Positions 13,727 through 26,549 of a DNA stretch of 64,000 bases are shown in pieces; the stretch's first letter is position 1, and each line of letters starts with the position of its first letter. A model generated the notes under the pieces. The model did no database searches. It saw only the letters and a list, made by a program, of their open reading frames with translations, and was not told the DNA's origin. The DNA is from Eulemur rufifrons (taxonomy: Eukaryota > Chordata > Mammalia > Primates > Lemuridae). The stretch covers positions 47,456,501 to 47,520,500 of the forward strand of contig NC_090989.1 of assembly GCF_041146395.1 (NCBI RefSeq). Direction: 5' to 3'. Made by a program: the position numbers and the translations under genes.

Positions 13727-14431
13727 GTAAGGTCTCTACAAGCTTGGCAAGAGACAGTGGACCAGCGTCTAAGTTCCTGGCATACCGATGTTCCTCCTTT
13801 ATCAAGTACTCTGGCGCCATCTAAACCTCCATCATTTACTCAAAGTCAGGAGCCCCCTTCTGATAAAAATTCTGATTGGTTCATTGCTCCTGATGAAGCT
13901 CCTCAAGAGAAATCATTTCCAGAATTTCCAGACTCTGGTTTTCATTCCTCCTTAACAGAACAAGTTCACTGTTTGCAGGATTCTTTGGATTTTGAAAAAA
14001 GTTCCACAGAAGTTAGTGAAAGCTCCATAATGGGGAATTCCATTGACACAGTCAAATATGGCAAAGAGTCAGATTTAGGGGATATTAGTGAAGAACATGG
14101 TGAATGGAGTAAGGAAAGCTCGCATAATGAGCAGGATAATAGTCTGCTTGAACAGTATTTAACTTCAGTTCAACAGCTAGAAGAGGCTGATGAGAGGACA
14201 AACTTTGATGAAGGGTCAGGAGGTGGTAAGCGTCACATAGCTTGTTCCCTGGAAAAGTTAGATACCTTGTCTGTCAGTGCTTCTGCAGATGAGACTCATG
14301 GCATATCTCCTACCTTGCAAGATGAAATCAGCCAAACACCAGAGAATTGTAAATTAAATACAGAAGTTCAAGGGCAACAGCCAGAATGTGATTCTGCATT
14401 TCAGGTATTACATGTTGGTGTTACTGTGTAG
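13727..14431 (+). CDS. CEP97: CEP97 terminal coding exon with stop codon
   Basis: Acceptor AG is at 13725-13726. The exon opens in phase 0 with [20 protein letters not shown] and runs 234 codons to a TAG ending at 14431, after the C-terminus LHVGVTV. It is rich in Ser, Glu, Asp and Gln with no recognisable folded domain, as expected for the C-terminal tail of CEP97. Together the five exons give 1,855 coding bases, about 617 residues, which fits the C-terminal part of an approximately 865-residue protein. No frameshift or premature stop is seen, so the gene looks functional. Confidence 0.96.
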   Translation, partial: VRSLQAWQETVDQRLSSWHTDVPPLSSTLAPSKPPSFTQSQEPPSDKNSDWFIAPDEAPQEKSFPEFPDSGFHSSLTEQVHCLQDSLDFEKSSTEVSESSIMGNSIDTVKYGKESDLGDISEEHGEWSKESSHNEQDNSLLEQYLTSVQQLEEADERTNFDEGSGGGKRHIACSLEKLDTLSVSASADETHGISPTLQDEISQTPENCKLNTEVQGQQPECDSAFQVLHVGVTV

Positions 14432-16080
14432 CGTATCTGGTCTCTTGGGAAGCTGAAATTCACTTAACTTTTCTTAAAATATTTTCAGTTGCCTTTTTTT
14501 TTTAATGGAAGTACTCTGCCCACCCTCCCCAATTTTGTTACTATTTATATAGAATTTATATTTTTGTCTCATATTTTCCAGATTCTAGATAATGAACTGA
14601 GTCTTCATTTTGGTTTTGCTAGTTTTTTACTTAGCAGTAATGTACCAAACTATGTCTATTGAAAGCTATATGCACTTTATTTCTTAATAACTGAATTGCA
14701 TCAACAATGTTCCCGTTTCTTTCATGTACTCATTTCCTTTAAAAAATAAACTAGAATAATTAAAGAAAACAGAAAAATTTACCTTAAAGATAAAAGAATT
14801 TTGATTTTTCTGTATCTGAGGAAATTAATTATATAGTGATGAATGCAATTTGTTAAAGAAAATATAAATGATAAATATGAGAACTGTGAATTATTGGAAT
14901 TTGCTAGTCTCCTTGGAGTAAGAATATTTTTTTTAAGACTTTTTCCCCCCTCCCTTCAAATCAGAGAAAGGCTTTACATAAGCAAATTTAGGAAGAAAAG
15001 ATTATAGGATTTCTCAGTGGGGATGCTTAAATTGTCTCATGGAAAACTTTAATGTGATGTATCAGTTTTAATGTATGAAGTAAAATGTTCCATCCAGCAT
15101 TAAAATCAAGCTTACTTAGAAAGGCAATGCAATATTTCACTTAGGAAGAAAGGAGATACTATAGTCACTTGGAATAATGTCACAGCATACATTTATTTTT
15201 TCAGTAAGCGCTTTGTTACCCTATACATAAACATTTATGTGCCAATATATTGTCAGCAAATTAATGTATGTTAATCATCTATGTTCTGCTTATATTTAAT
15301 TACGTATTTCAGCAGAAATTCCATGGCCATTCACTTCACTTTTGACCTCTGCCCCATAGTGATGAACATTTAAAGTAATACTAGTGGTAGAATATGAATG
15401 AGTTTTTTTTTTTTTTTTAAGAACTATTTTCTATATAATCTCTGAAAAAGTGCCACATTGGAAGACAGTTTAATGGTGGTTAAGAAAAATAAACTTCACT
15501 TACTTATTAAACACAATACGTATCTATAATGTTAGGAAGAAATAAGATTGGGTTTGAATGTTGTAGGTAGATGCATATGTAAATAAAGGATAATTTTGGA
15601 AGCTTGGTATTTTAATCTTTGAGAATGTTCTAATATCATTGAACAACACCTATTTGATTTTCCCCACCTATGGACATACAACTATTTACTACTATGGCAA
15701 TACTTAAGTGTTCTCTAAATTTAGGTGCTAAATATCTATTCATTATTCTGTTATAGTCATTGGGTCCCCTTCTTTGAAGTTATATAAAAAATACAAACTT
15801 CTGATCCTTCAAGAATAAAGTAGAGGATCACATGGTACATGGTATTTGTTGATAGTCATAAACATTTCTCTAGTATGGTAAGATGTATTTCTCTTGGTTT
15901 ATGGATATATAGCACTCAGGTTGAGAAGACTTGCATTTCATTCTCAGAAATTCAGAATCCCTTGAAAAAGAAATGTTTTCTATCTCTTATAAGCAAAACA
16001 GCAGTCCTACCTTCAAAAGGAATTTTCCCTAGTGAAACGTGTAACATTAAATAAAAATTGGATTTTTTACTTTTTGAATA
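14432..16080 (+). other. CEP97: CEP97 3' untranslated region (3' end approximate)
   Basis: AT-rich sequence follows the stop codon with almost no recognisable repeats, which is consistent with a conserved 3' UTR. AATAAA hexamers lie at 14745-14750, 15582-15587, 15814-15819 and 16050-16055. The one at 15814 is followed by a GT-rich stretch near 15840; the one at 16050 is also plausible. Which ends the main mRNA cannot be decided from sequence, so the boundary is inferred. Confidence 0.5.
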
Positions 16081-17790
16081 ATGCTGGTTATCTTTTATTA
16101 ATGATTTTGAATGTCTTCTTAAATATACCCTATTTTTCTATTGAACAGTTAAGTGCCTCATTTGCTGCCCATAGTTAGACAAAGAAAAACCAATTTGCAC
16201 TGTACTAGTACCAAAATCCTGCTTCCTGGTACATTAAGTTTTCATAAAAGCTGTTGGAATGTCATGGTTCAGTATTACCTATGTAGGTTTCCGCTAACAT
16301 CCTCTGCCGCCTATCTTTTTTTAAGTAATGGCAAAACACAACTAAATTCATTTGATCATCAGCATTTGTCAGCAGGATTTCCTTTTTTACCTTTGCCTTG
16401 TTTTCCTAGCTCATAAATAATGTTTAGCATACTTTATTAAAAATTTGGCAGAATATGATAATTATTCATAATCTACTCTTTGTCTGTATTTTATTTAACT
16501 TTTACTAGTATTTAGAAGTACCAGAATATTAAATAGCTCCTTTCTTAAGTGTGTAGATTATCTTAAATGTAAATAGAATGAAAATGATGTAAAATAAAAT
16601 GTAGTAAAACTGTGGCATAGGCTTAGTATATTTTGATGGGTTTACAATATAATTTAAAAGTAATTTATGTAACTAAGATATTTGGTTTTAACTTGATGGG
16701 CTATTCATTGGTCTGGCTGAAGAGGGAATGGGTCTGATAAGGTTAGGGAAGTAGAGCTTTGAACATGGTATTTGTGTTTTTTTCTAACAGGAGAGGTTTA
16801 GTTCAGCTGTGCTATTTTAGTTTACATCAGTTCTTTTGATTTATGGTAGATTCAGTTTTTCAATTAAGAATTTCTGCAGAAGCACAGAATCATACCATGT
16901 GATAGTGGGAAGAAAACTTAGAGATTTCTATTCTAATCGCTTTGTTTTAAAGATGAAACTAAGGCACAGAGAAATCAAATGACTTGTCTAAGGTTATAGC
17001 TAGTTAGTAATAAGTAAATAAACCATGAAAACTTATGTGTTACTGTGTTCCAAAACTCTAGTATACCTTCTCAATTAATGTTTACATTTAGTGAGTCAGT
17101 AAGGAAATCTCCGCATATTTTTCATTCTCTTTGAAAGAAGAAAAAACTTCTAAGAGAGCTACAGTTCTACCACTCAAGGCAAAGGTGCTTGTAGAAAACA
17201 ATTAATTCTTTCAGAACCTTGAGTGAATCTTCTCCAAGAAATGTGTGACTTGATTAAAATGTTTTTTAAAGAGAAGAATAACTGCATTTTAGAGTCCATT
17301 TGTTGGATGACAGGCAGTATGACAGGTTGCTGAGATATATAAAATTCTCTAATGAAATGCTAGAGTTTGGTTACATTTTATCTTCAGTTTTACAGAACAA
17401 CAGATGTTAAAGTTGTAACTCTCCTGGTGTGCATAAAGCTCTAATCATGACAGTTGATAATATACAATTTAGTTTGGTTTTATAAGTTTAATTATGGAAG
17501 ATTCCACATATGCATGTTTTAGGAAAATGTTCATTGATCTAGCCACTTAATTGTTTGTGTGTGTAGATATATATATGAAAATAACTTTATTCTTGCATAA
17601 TGTGGGTGCCATTTTTAAGTGTGTGTTTTTATTTGCTTTGGATTATTTTAAATATACAAACACCATGATAGTGTATTTTCCTGATATATATTATACTTAA
17701 GACAATTCTAGTTCCACTTTTTATAAATATTTTCAGAAAAACGTAGGCTTAAGATATACTATCTCTCTTGGTACTTTTCTTGTGTAAAGT
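16081..17790. other. Intergenic DNA after CEP97
   Basis: AT-rich; a MIR at 16885-17020 is the only element recognised. Nothing else definable. Confidence 0.5.
16885..17020 (+). repeat. MIR SINE fragment
   Basis: Core wording AAGATGAAACTAAGGCACAG followed by GACTTGTCTAAGGTTATAG is the MIR consensus pattern in sense direction. Confidence 0.75.
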
Positions 17791-17805
17791 CTTAGAATTG
17801 GATTT

Positions 17806-18157
17806 TTTTTTTTTTTTTTTTTGAGACAGAGTCTCACTCTGTTGCCTGGGCCAGAGTGCTCTGTTGCCCGGGCTAGAGTGCCGTGGCGTCAGCCTAGCTC
17901 ACAGCAACCTCAAACTCCTGGGCTCAAGCGATCCTTCTGCCTCAGCCTTCCCAGTAGCTAGGACTACAGGCATGTGCCACTGTGCCCGGCTAATTTTTTT
18001 TATATATTTTTAGCTGTCCAGATCGTTTCTTTCTATTTTTAGTAGAGACGGGGTCTTGCTCTTGCTCAGGCTGATCTCGAACTCCTGACCTCGAGAGATC
18101 CTCCCGTCTCGGCCTCCCAGAGTGCTAGGATTACAGGCGTGAGCCACCTCGCCCGGC
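17806..18157 (-). repeat. Full-length Alu, strepsirrhine form
   Basis: Perfect 15-bp target-site duplication CTTAGAATTGGATTT at 17791-17805 and 18158-18172. The left arm holds a small internal duplication (CTCTGTTGCC(T/C)GGG twice, near 17836-17870). Confidence 0.95.
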
Positions 18158-18376
18158 CTTAGAATTGGATTTAAAACATTAATAATATAAAATATAAAAT
18201 TTTTTTTCCTGGAGAATTAAGACACAGTAAAAAGAGAAAAAAATAGAATGAATCTGATCAATTTTCCATTCATAAAAAAACAGAGACTTCATTGCTTATT
18301 GTGTATTTCTATTTTGCTACAATACCTTATTAAAAGGTACTTATTGTATTGTACTGTTTTAAATTTTACAATTTTA

Positions 18377-18511
18377 CTTTTTTTTTTTTTTTGAGATGGG
18401 ATCTCATATGTTGCCCAGGGCAGCCTCTAAGAACTCCTGGGCTCAAGCAATCCTCCCACCTCAACCTCTGGAGTAGCTGGAACTATAGGCGTGTGCCTCT
18501 GCTCCGGCTTA
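18377..18511 (-). repeat. Alu monomer-like fragment
   Basis: Poly(T), GAGATGGGATCTCATATGTT, one arm only. Confidence 0.8.
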
Positions 18512-19216
18512 AGTTTCAAATATATGGTACCCTCATTCGTGAAGTGAACCAGAGAGGGTCTGTAAGGAACATTGTAAACATTTTTAATGATATTGCTTTC
18601 ACTGATCAAGCCTACTGTGCCATATTAAAATTACAAGTGAAGTGTAAACAAAGCAAATCCACACAGCCTTGAAAAGAAATAGATAATTGTCTTTTTTAAA
18701 TGAGGTACTTTTTTTTATCTATGAATGAATAGAAATCACACTAAATTTTAATTATTGATCTTAGAGGATAGCAGGAATCACTCTGTAGTGGTTTTGTTCA
18801 TTTTCTAATTAAATTTCTTTTAATGTTTTGTAATAATTTTAGTGTTAGTAAGAGTTTAAAATAATTTGATTTTTGACTATTTTTAGATTGCTCTTTAATG
18901 TAGAAATAGATGATTTGGTAATAGTGGTTATGGTCTGGTTTATGAAGGCTTCATATTTTATATTGTACTTATTTAATTTGTATTTGAGTCTCTCTAATTT
19001 TAAATAAAAGGTTTATACATTTGAGTTCTTCATCTGTTTTTTTTAGTGATTAGTAGTAATGGTTGTTATTCATTGTGCTTTTAATTAATGGGTAAAGTTC
19101 AGAACAAGTTGCAAATAAAACTCTACTAAGGAAGATCCAGAGTATTGTCATTATATAAATGAATTTACAATAAAAGTCCTAGCCTTATGAAAATGGATAT
19201 CAAGTGAAAGGAATTG
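18512..19216. other. Intergenic DNA, nothing recognised
   Basis: AT-rich with AATAAA hexamers but no repeat or exon-like structure that I can name. Confidence 0.4.
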
Positions 19217-19535
19217 GGCCAGGCGAGGTGGCTCACACCTATAATCCTCTAGCATTCTGGGAGGTTGAGGCGAGAGGATTGCTTGAGCTCAGGAATTCAC
19301 AACCAGCCTGAGCAAGAGCAAGACCCCTTCTCTACTAAAAATAGAAAAATCAGCTGGATGTGGTGGCACTCGCCTGTAGTCCCAGCTACTTGGGAGGCTG
19401 AGGCAAGAGGATTGCTTGAGCCCAGCAGTTTGAGGTTACAGTGAACTATGATGATACCAATGCACTCTACCCAGGGTGACAGAGTGAGTCTCTCTCTCAA
19501 AAACAAACAACAACAACAACAACAACAACAACAAA
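19217..19535 (+). repeat. Alu with (CAA)n tail
   Basis: Both arms present; the tail has become AAACAAACAACAACAAC repeats (19501-19534), an expanded microsatellite born from the poly(A). Confidence 0.9.
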
Positions 19536-19814
19536 GGAATGCTAATTTAGTTCTATTCAGTATGGATTTCATTACCTCCAGGATACTCACTGGAATTCTC
19601 TGGGTAGATAAGAGCAGATATTATTATCCCTCAAAGAGCACCGAGGACATTGTCAGGTGCTGTTGAAGATAGTGGGTCCTGAAAGCATTAGTTGGTGAGT
19701 AAATAAGTTAAGTAGAAGCCCTCTCATTTGACACAATTATTAATAGGAACTGTAGTTGGTGAATCAAAAAATTAGAGCAGGGAATCATAAAAAATGAGAT
19801 ATATACCATAAAGT

Positions 19815-21412
19815 TTAAAATACCTTTATTGAGATATAATTGACATACAGTAAACTGTACATATTTAAAGAGGGCAATTTGATAAATTTTGACACATATA
19901 TGTGTCCATAAAACCATCACAACAATCAAGATAAGAAACATTACCCCTAAGAGACTTCTCATACCTTTCACCTATCTCTGTTTTGTCTGGTTTCTTTTAC
20001 TTAGCATAATTATTTTGAGATTTATCTGATTCCTTTTTATGGCTGAGAAGTATTTCATTGTAAGCAATTGCCATAATTTGTTTATCCATTTGTCTACTGA
20101 TGGACATTTGGGTTGTTTCCAGTTTTTGACTATTACAACTGACGCTGCTATGGACATTTGTGGATAAGTCTTTGTATGGACAGACATTTTCATTTCTCTT
20201 GAGTAAATACCTAGGAGTGGAATGGCCACATCTTAGGTATATGTCTAACTTTTTAAGAAACTGCCAAACCAGTTTTGTTTTCCAAAGTGGTTGTAGCATT
20301 TTGAATTGCCATCAGCAGTATAGGATGGTTCCAGTTTTTCTACATCCTCAATAACATTTGGTATGGTCAGTCTTTTTAATTCTGGCCATTCTAGTGGAAG
20401 TATAGTTGTATTTCAATGTGGTTTTAATTTACATTTCCTAATGATGTTGAGTATCTTTTGTTTATTTTCCATCTGTATATCTTCTTTGGTTAAGTGTCCC
20501 AAAGTTTGAAGTATTAAAAAAATTTGCCCATTTAAAAAATTGGGTTGTTTGTCTCATTTTGAGTTGTAAGAGTTTTTATATAGTCTACAAATCCTTGGAT
20601 AATTATCAGATATTATGTCCCAGTCTGTGGGTTGCCTTTTCATGTTCATAGTCATGCTTTTGGAAGAGAAAAAGGTTAAAATTTTGAAGTCCAATGTATT
20701 GATTTTTAAAAATAGTTCCTGCCTTTTTGTTTTGTATTTAAGAAATCTTTGCCATACCCAAGGTCATGAAAATATTTGAAGTTTTATAGTTTTATCTCTT
20801 ACATTAAAGACTATGATCCATATCATGTTAATTTTGGCATATGGTATGAGAGAAAAGTTTGACGTTTCTTTAATTTTTTTACATATGATTATTGCAGTGT
20901 CCAGCACCATTTGTTGAAAAGATTGTTCTTTCCCTGTCTTGGCACCTTTGCAAAAATCAACTGACCATAAATGTATGAGTCCATTTCTGGATTCTCTTCT
21001 ATTCTATCGATTTATTTGCTTATATCTCAATACTACATTGTTTTCATTACTATAGCTTTATACTAAGTCTTTTTTTTTTTTTATTGGAGACAGAGTCTAG
21101 CTCTGTTGCCCTGGCTAGAATGCAGTGGCATTATCATAACTCACTGCAACCTCCAACTCCTGGGCTCAAGTGATCCTTCTGCCTCAGCCTCCTGAGTAGG
21201 TGGGACTACAGGCATGCCACCACACCGGGCTAATTTTTTCTATTTATAGTAGAGATGGGGTCTCGCTCTTGCTTAGGCTGGTCTCAAATCCCTGACCTCG
21301 AGGGAGCCTTCCACCTCGGCCTCCCAGAATGCTAGGATTATAGGCATAAGCCACCTCACCCGGCCTATATTAAGTCTTGAAATCAGGTACTGTTTAAGTC
21401 CTTTTTTTTTTT
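19815..21412 (-). mobile_element. Old LINE-1 (L1M-type), 3' part, with Alu inside
   Basis: Antisense LINE-1 3' UTR wording opens it (TTATTGAGATATAATTGACA near 19830), followed by TGGACATTTGGGTTGTTTCC and, further right, degraded ORF2 C-terminal sequence near 20960-21065. Many stops. An Alu at 21071-21364 splits it, with TATACTAAGTC on the left and TATATTAAGTC on the right. Confidence 0.85.
21071..21364 (-). repeat. Alu inside LINE-1
   Basis: Two arms ending at the reverse complement of GGCCGGGTGAGGTGGC; near-perfect 11-bp flanking duplication in the LINE-1 sequence. Confidence 0.92.
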
Positions 21413-21639
21413 TTTTAATGTTTTCTTTGAGTATAGATGCTCTATAGTTCTGTGTACAAATTTTACCTGTAATGCACAATTTCAGTTTTTAGTTTCTTTA
21501 AAGTGAGAACTTAAAAACATTTATAAAGCCATCTTGAATGTAGAATACTTCCAGATTTTTATAATTTCTCCCTCTAATCTTTGATGATTTTCTTGCCTTA
21601 CTTAATAGCAGCATTTTTGTTTTACCCTTTTAAGCAGTT

Positions 21640-21980
21640 CGTTTTTTTTTTTTTTTTTTTTTGAGACAGAGTCTCGCTCTATTGCCTGGGCTAGAGTGTT
21701 GTGCTGTGGCATCAGCCTAGCTCACAGCAACCTCAAACTCCTGGGCTCAAGCAATCCTTCTGCCTCAGCCTCTCAAGTAGCTGAGACTACAGGCATGTGC
21801 CACTGTGCCCGGCTAATTTTTTCTATATATTTTTAGCTGTCCAGATCATTTTTTTCTATTTTTAGTAGAGACGGGGTCTCACTCTTGCTTGGGCTGGTCT
21901 CGAACTCCTGACCTTGAGTGATCCTCCTGCCTCAGCCTCCCAGAGTGCTAGGATTACAGGCGTGAGCCACCATGGCTGGC
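21640..21980 (-). repeat. Alu, strepsirrhine form
   Basis: Poly(T) tract, GAGACAGAGTCTCGCTCTAT, linker with TAGCTGTCCAGATCATTTTT. Confidence 0.93.
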
Positions 21981-22334
21981 CAGTTCACTTTTGAATCTTT
22001 CCAAAGCATTCAACTTTGTTTTCCTTGAATGTTTTATCTTTTTACACTTGATTTCAAAGGATCATATAATAGGTAATTAGATGATATGATTACAATAACA
22101 TTATAACTGGCATAAAACAGTTTAGAAAAGTACAACTCAAATTGGTTGGAGTGGAAGTCCACATTGGAGAGAGGACAAAAAGCAGGAAAACAAAGCTTTT
22201 CTTGTATTTTCCCATCTATCTTTGAAGGAAAAGAAAATCTTTTTGCACCTCAAACAATATTCTTCCAAATTTAGACAATTTAACATACAGAGCTGAGAGG
22301 ATATATCCCTTTTAAAGTGCATCTAAATTGAAGC

Positions 22335-24440
22335 CGACTCCCAGTTTGGTGATGAAGTGAATGTTGGTGCTTCATCAGATAGTATCTGAATTACTAAGAG
22401 TAATGGTTCCCAAACTTTCTGGTAAACAAAACCTTGGGAGTACATAGTGTATGACTCTATTTATATGGCATTCTGGAAAAGGCAACACCATAGGGAGAAA
22501 AAACAGATTAGTGGTTGCCAGGGATTGAGAAATGGATTGACAGCAAAGGGGCTGCAGGTGGGAATTTTTAGGGTGATGAAAATACTCTATATGGTACTGA
22601 TTGTGGATACATGAATCTATGCATTTGTCAAAATCCATAGAACAGTACTACCCAAAGACTAAACTTTATGCAAGTTTTGCCAAAAAAAAAAAAAAAAATC
22701 TCAATAAGAATGTCAGGGGATCTCAGAACGGAATGTGGACTACGACAAATGACATTAACAGTATTACAAATGTATGACAACCTCACTGAAGGAGGTGAAG
22801 AAAAAGGAATTGATCTAAGTAACTTTGTAAAAATTGTTTTGACTGGATAAAGTAAACCTGAAGACAAAAAGAACTGTACAGGAACACTGTACCCTGGTTG
22901 GTAAATTTGTTTCTTATGAGGGAAGGGGTTATCCATTCTGTAACTGCATATATACTAGAGCTGAACACATAAGTAAATATATTACAGATAATGATAGCCA
23001 GGTATCTCACTGTTAGAGAAAAAAGTTACAAATAAGCAAAGGGAAATGCTAGAATGAAACTTGTGATGCTGGATTGGAGTTGGAGATAGCAATATGAACT
23101 CATGTTTATACAGACAGCTATGGAAATATAGATACGTGTTTATACATGGGTTAGTATGCACACATACATTTCTAGCTCTGTACATTTTGAGGGCTTAGAA
23201 AGAATGACACTCCAGTTGCAACAAGCACCTAACACTCAGATCTTGGTCCTTACCATTGTTGACTTAAAGGAAACAGACCTCTTTGGAGGAATAGTTGATT
23301 CCAGCGGTGGAACAAGGAAAAAACAAAATGAGCCCAGGTCATCTTATGGTGTCAGCAAGTAAGAACATGATAAACAATGATGAGGCATGCCAAAAAGATG
23401 CAGGAGCCAAACTGAAAGAGCTCCCAGTGGCCAAAGCTGGAACAATTTGAGCAACAAAATAACAATAGTATTAGATTATAAATCAAGGAATAAAATAAAT
23501 ATCCATGAGTGCACCCAGATGTAAACAAACTATTGCATAAATAAGTGGGGAAGAAGGGAGAACTCCTTTTTGTTTTATAGATTTCCAAATAATAAATGGA
23601 GAAGGAATGAGGGAAATAGAAAAATCACCATTAGAAAACCACAAAAATAATTGCTACGGCAGTCATCCATTGATGAATGCTATAATTAGTGGGCAAAACT
23701 TTGAGAGTATATTTGCATAGCTTTGAAGCATCTTTCCTTAAATATATATTGATTATTATTATGGTTTTAACATATACCCACAAATTCTTTGATACTCCTC
23801 CCTTTAAAAGGTAAAGTGTAATATCCCTTTCATAAGTGTGGGCTGGATTTAGTGACTCGATTCAAACAAATAGAGTATGGAGATGAAAAACTAGAGACTC
23901 AACTGTGGAAAAACCTAGCAGATACCACATCAGCCAAGTGATGAAGGTTAACACCACCACTAATAAATCATGTTAATATCATATGGTTCCTGATCTGATG
24001 CAATGAGAAGGACACTTCACTCTGTATTCTTCCCCCAAATACAAAACCCAACCTAATCATGACAGACACAAGACAAACACAAATTGAGGGACAGTCTATA
24101 AAATGCCTTAATATTGTTCAAAAGTTTTAAGGTCATGATAAACAAAGAAAGACTGAAGAAACTGTCACTGATTGGAAAAGATTAAGGACACAAGATAATT
24201 AAATGCAACATGGTATTCTGGATTAGATTCTGGATCAGAAAAAGAACATTATTGGAACAACTGGTGAAATCCAAATAAACCCTATAGTTTATAGCATTGT
24301 ATTAGCATTGCTTAATTTTGGTAATTGTACCACTGTTATATAACATGTTAACATTAAGGGAAGTTTGGTGACCTTTCCATATACAGGAACTCATTTCACT
24401 GTACCTTTAAAGTTAATGGAATAATTTTAAGATAAGTCTT
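22335..24440 (+). mobile_element. Old LINE-1 3' UTR (L1MC/L1ME-type)
   Basis: Sense wording includes GATTAGTGGTTGCCAGGGAT (22508), GTGGATACATGAATCTATG (22604), and a long tail ending ACATGTTAACATTAAGGGAA near 24360. This matches the long 3' UTRs of middle-aged L1M families. No open ORF2 remains. Minor pieces inside (22640-22700 poly(A)) suggest internal breaks. Confidence 0.7.
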
Positions 24441-25182
24441 TGAAAATCTGAAGAGCTTTACAAGATGTGGATTTCAGGTACTCCTGCCCTTGGGACTCTG
24501 ACTCAGCAAGTTGGGGGTAGGGCTCAGAATCCCTATTTTTAAAAAAGCTACTAATGTTATTCTGATTATCAGTGGAGTTTCACTCGAGGACTACTGAGGG
24601 AAATCAAGAGTAGTGGAAAAAATTGATCTCATTTCCCCCTAAAGAATACATATGGGATTAACCATCACCAATTATGAATTTAAAATAAGGACTATCTGCC
24701 CATTAATTTGAGGGCATGGACCAAGGCAGTATTGGCACTAACTACCTTTCCCCTTTAGTCTCCTACCCTTGGCAGCATCCTCTAACAGACCATGGTGTAT
24801 TTGGAATAAGGTGGTTGGTACTTAATGTGATGGCAGTCATTAAATTTTGAGTAAGTTGACCATCCTTGGGGCTCAGATTTCAGTCACTTGTTCAAAGGGA
24901 GGAAGCAAAGAAACTGAATCATTAACTGACTCAGGCTCAGACATGGTTGTGTCCCAAGCTTCTGCCATCAGAGATGGAGCCAGATTTTCTGGTGAATGTC
25001 CTCCAAATTAGCTGCATCATAAACAGGTTTAATATGCTTATACTTATCTACCCTGAAGATCCATGCTTTGTTTTGTTTAGGGAAATAAAATTTAGCATTA
25101 ATAAACACTAGCATCTAAACCATTTTTGCAGACAGGTCAGAAGTGACCAGTTCCTTTGGTTTCATATTATCATATAAACCTT

Positions 25183-25300
25183 TCTTTCTTCCTTTTTTTC
25201 GTTTCTTTTTCCCTTCCCTTCCCTTCTCTTCCCTTCCCTTCCTTTCCTCCTTTCTTCTTTATTTTTCTTTCTTTCTTTCCTCTTTCTTTCTTTTTTTTTC
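25183..25300. repeat. Polypyrimidine (CCTTT)-type simple repeat
   Basis: About 118 bases almost entirely C and T on the plus strand, with repeated CCCTT and CTTT units. Confidence 0.9.
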
Positions 25301-25424
25301 TCAAGGTGAGATTATCATAAATGGAACATTTAGAAATTCCTTATGCCATGTCATAATAGGATATTAAAGAGGAAGAGATTTGGGACAACAGGCTAGGTGC
25401 TTTTGCTTTGTCATCTCATGTATT

Positions 25425-25560
25425 CCTAAGTGCAAGTGGTGTTTCCTCTAATTTACAATAGAGGAAATGAGCTCAGAGAGGAAAGTTAAGTAATTTGCCT
25501 GGGAGGGCACTGCTAGTAAGAAGCAAAGCTTTGGTCCAGGCCCTGACAGGCCAGATCCAA
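25425..25560 (+). repeat. MIR SINE fragment
   Basis: Wording AATAGAGGAAATGAGCTCAG, then AGTAATTTGCCTGGGAGGG, fits sense MIR. Confidence 0.75.
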
Positions 25561-26549
25561 AGTGCATATTCTTTGCATGATGGTATTCTGCATTGAATGT
25601 GCTGAGTTGGGAGTGTGGTGACTTTGCAGTGAGAAATCTTTTAAAAATCTGGTAGTGTTGGATAGGCCTCTGATCCAGACTGCTGTTGTTTGTAGCTATG
25701 ATTGTAAAATATAGGTAAGATCATTTAAATGCCTCAGGGTTATGAGCGCTTGGGGGAGAATGGGGTAATGAGGTCCAAAACCATGACCTAGAAGTCATCA
25801 TGTCCTGCCTAAGTATTTGCCACTTGTTAGCCAAATGGTGAAGACAGGGGGTTGGGGGTCCACCTACTGGGAGATAAAGCTTAATCAGAGAAGTCGTCTA
25901 GCAGGTATGGGGCTCTTCTTCATTAGGCACAGAGGCATAGAAGCTACCTTTTATGATGACAAAAGGCCCTGGAATGCTGTATTTCCTGCTGTATAAAGAA
26001 GGAGCATGAAATGGTTCCTCCAAATGAGACTGATTTATGGCAGAAATTCCCTTTATTCCATTCATGTGCCTGGTTGCTCATGCATGCAGGCCGGTCATGA
26101 AAACATCTGAATGAGCACACACAGTCCATTGTGGTCAAGAAATACAAAAATAATTAATGTCAGTTGTAATTTATACTAATTCTTCTTCTTCAGTCTTGAG
26201 ATAATAGTCTGGGGGCAAGTCTACCTTTGGGGCCTGTGTTTTGCTCTGGTTAATTCTGTTAACTCCACTGTGCTCCAAGCGCTGAGAAACAGAACAGCCA
26301 GTGATCTTTTCCGGTTTTTTGAGCAAGTGCTGTTTTCTAGGACTCCTTTGAGTTCATGAATTTCAGCTAACTGCTACCGACGTTTTGCCAGACAGAAGAA
26401 TGTATAAAATTGAATAAGCCATAATTGGGGTGGGGAGGAGGTATTCTGGCATTTTTGCCAGGAGACCCATATCACGTACAGTAAGAATAAAAGGAACGGG
26501 CTGTTTTGTAGGCGAATAGAAGTCAATTAATTGCAAAGCAAGGAGAGAT

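Larger units (their letters stand above)
24441..26549. other. Intergenic DNA before the NXPE3 promoter
   Basis: Holds a possible MER5-like piece near 24470-24600, a polypyrimidine tract at 25183-25300 and a MIR at 25425-25560. The sequence from 25600 to 26550 is repeat-poor, as is usual next to promoters. Confidence 0.5.

Noticed and set aside
18349..18672. 107-codon plus-strand frame after CEP97
   Set aside because: Its first half is an antisense Alu monomer; the rest shows no coding signal.
19972..20299. Overlapping 85- and 100-codon minus-strand frames
   Set aside because: The text belongs to the 3' region of an old LINE-1, not to a separate gene.
22335..23600. Cluster of short frames on both strands
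   Set aside because: They fall in an old LINE-1 3' UTR and do not keep phase or family similarity.
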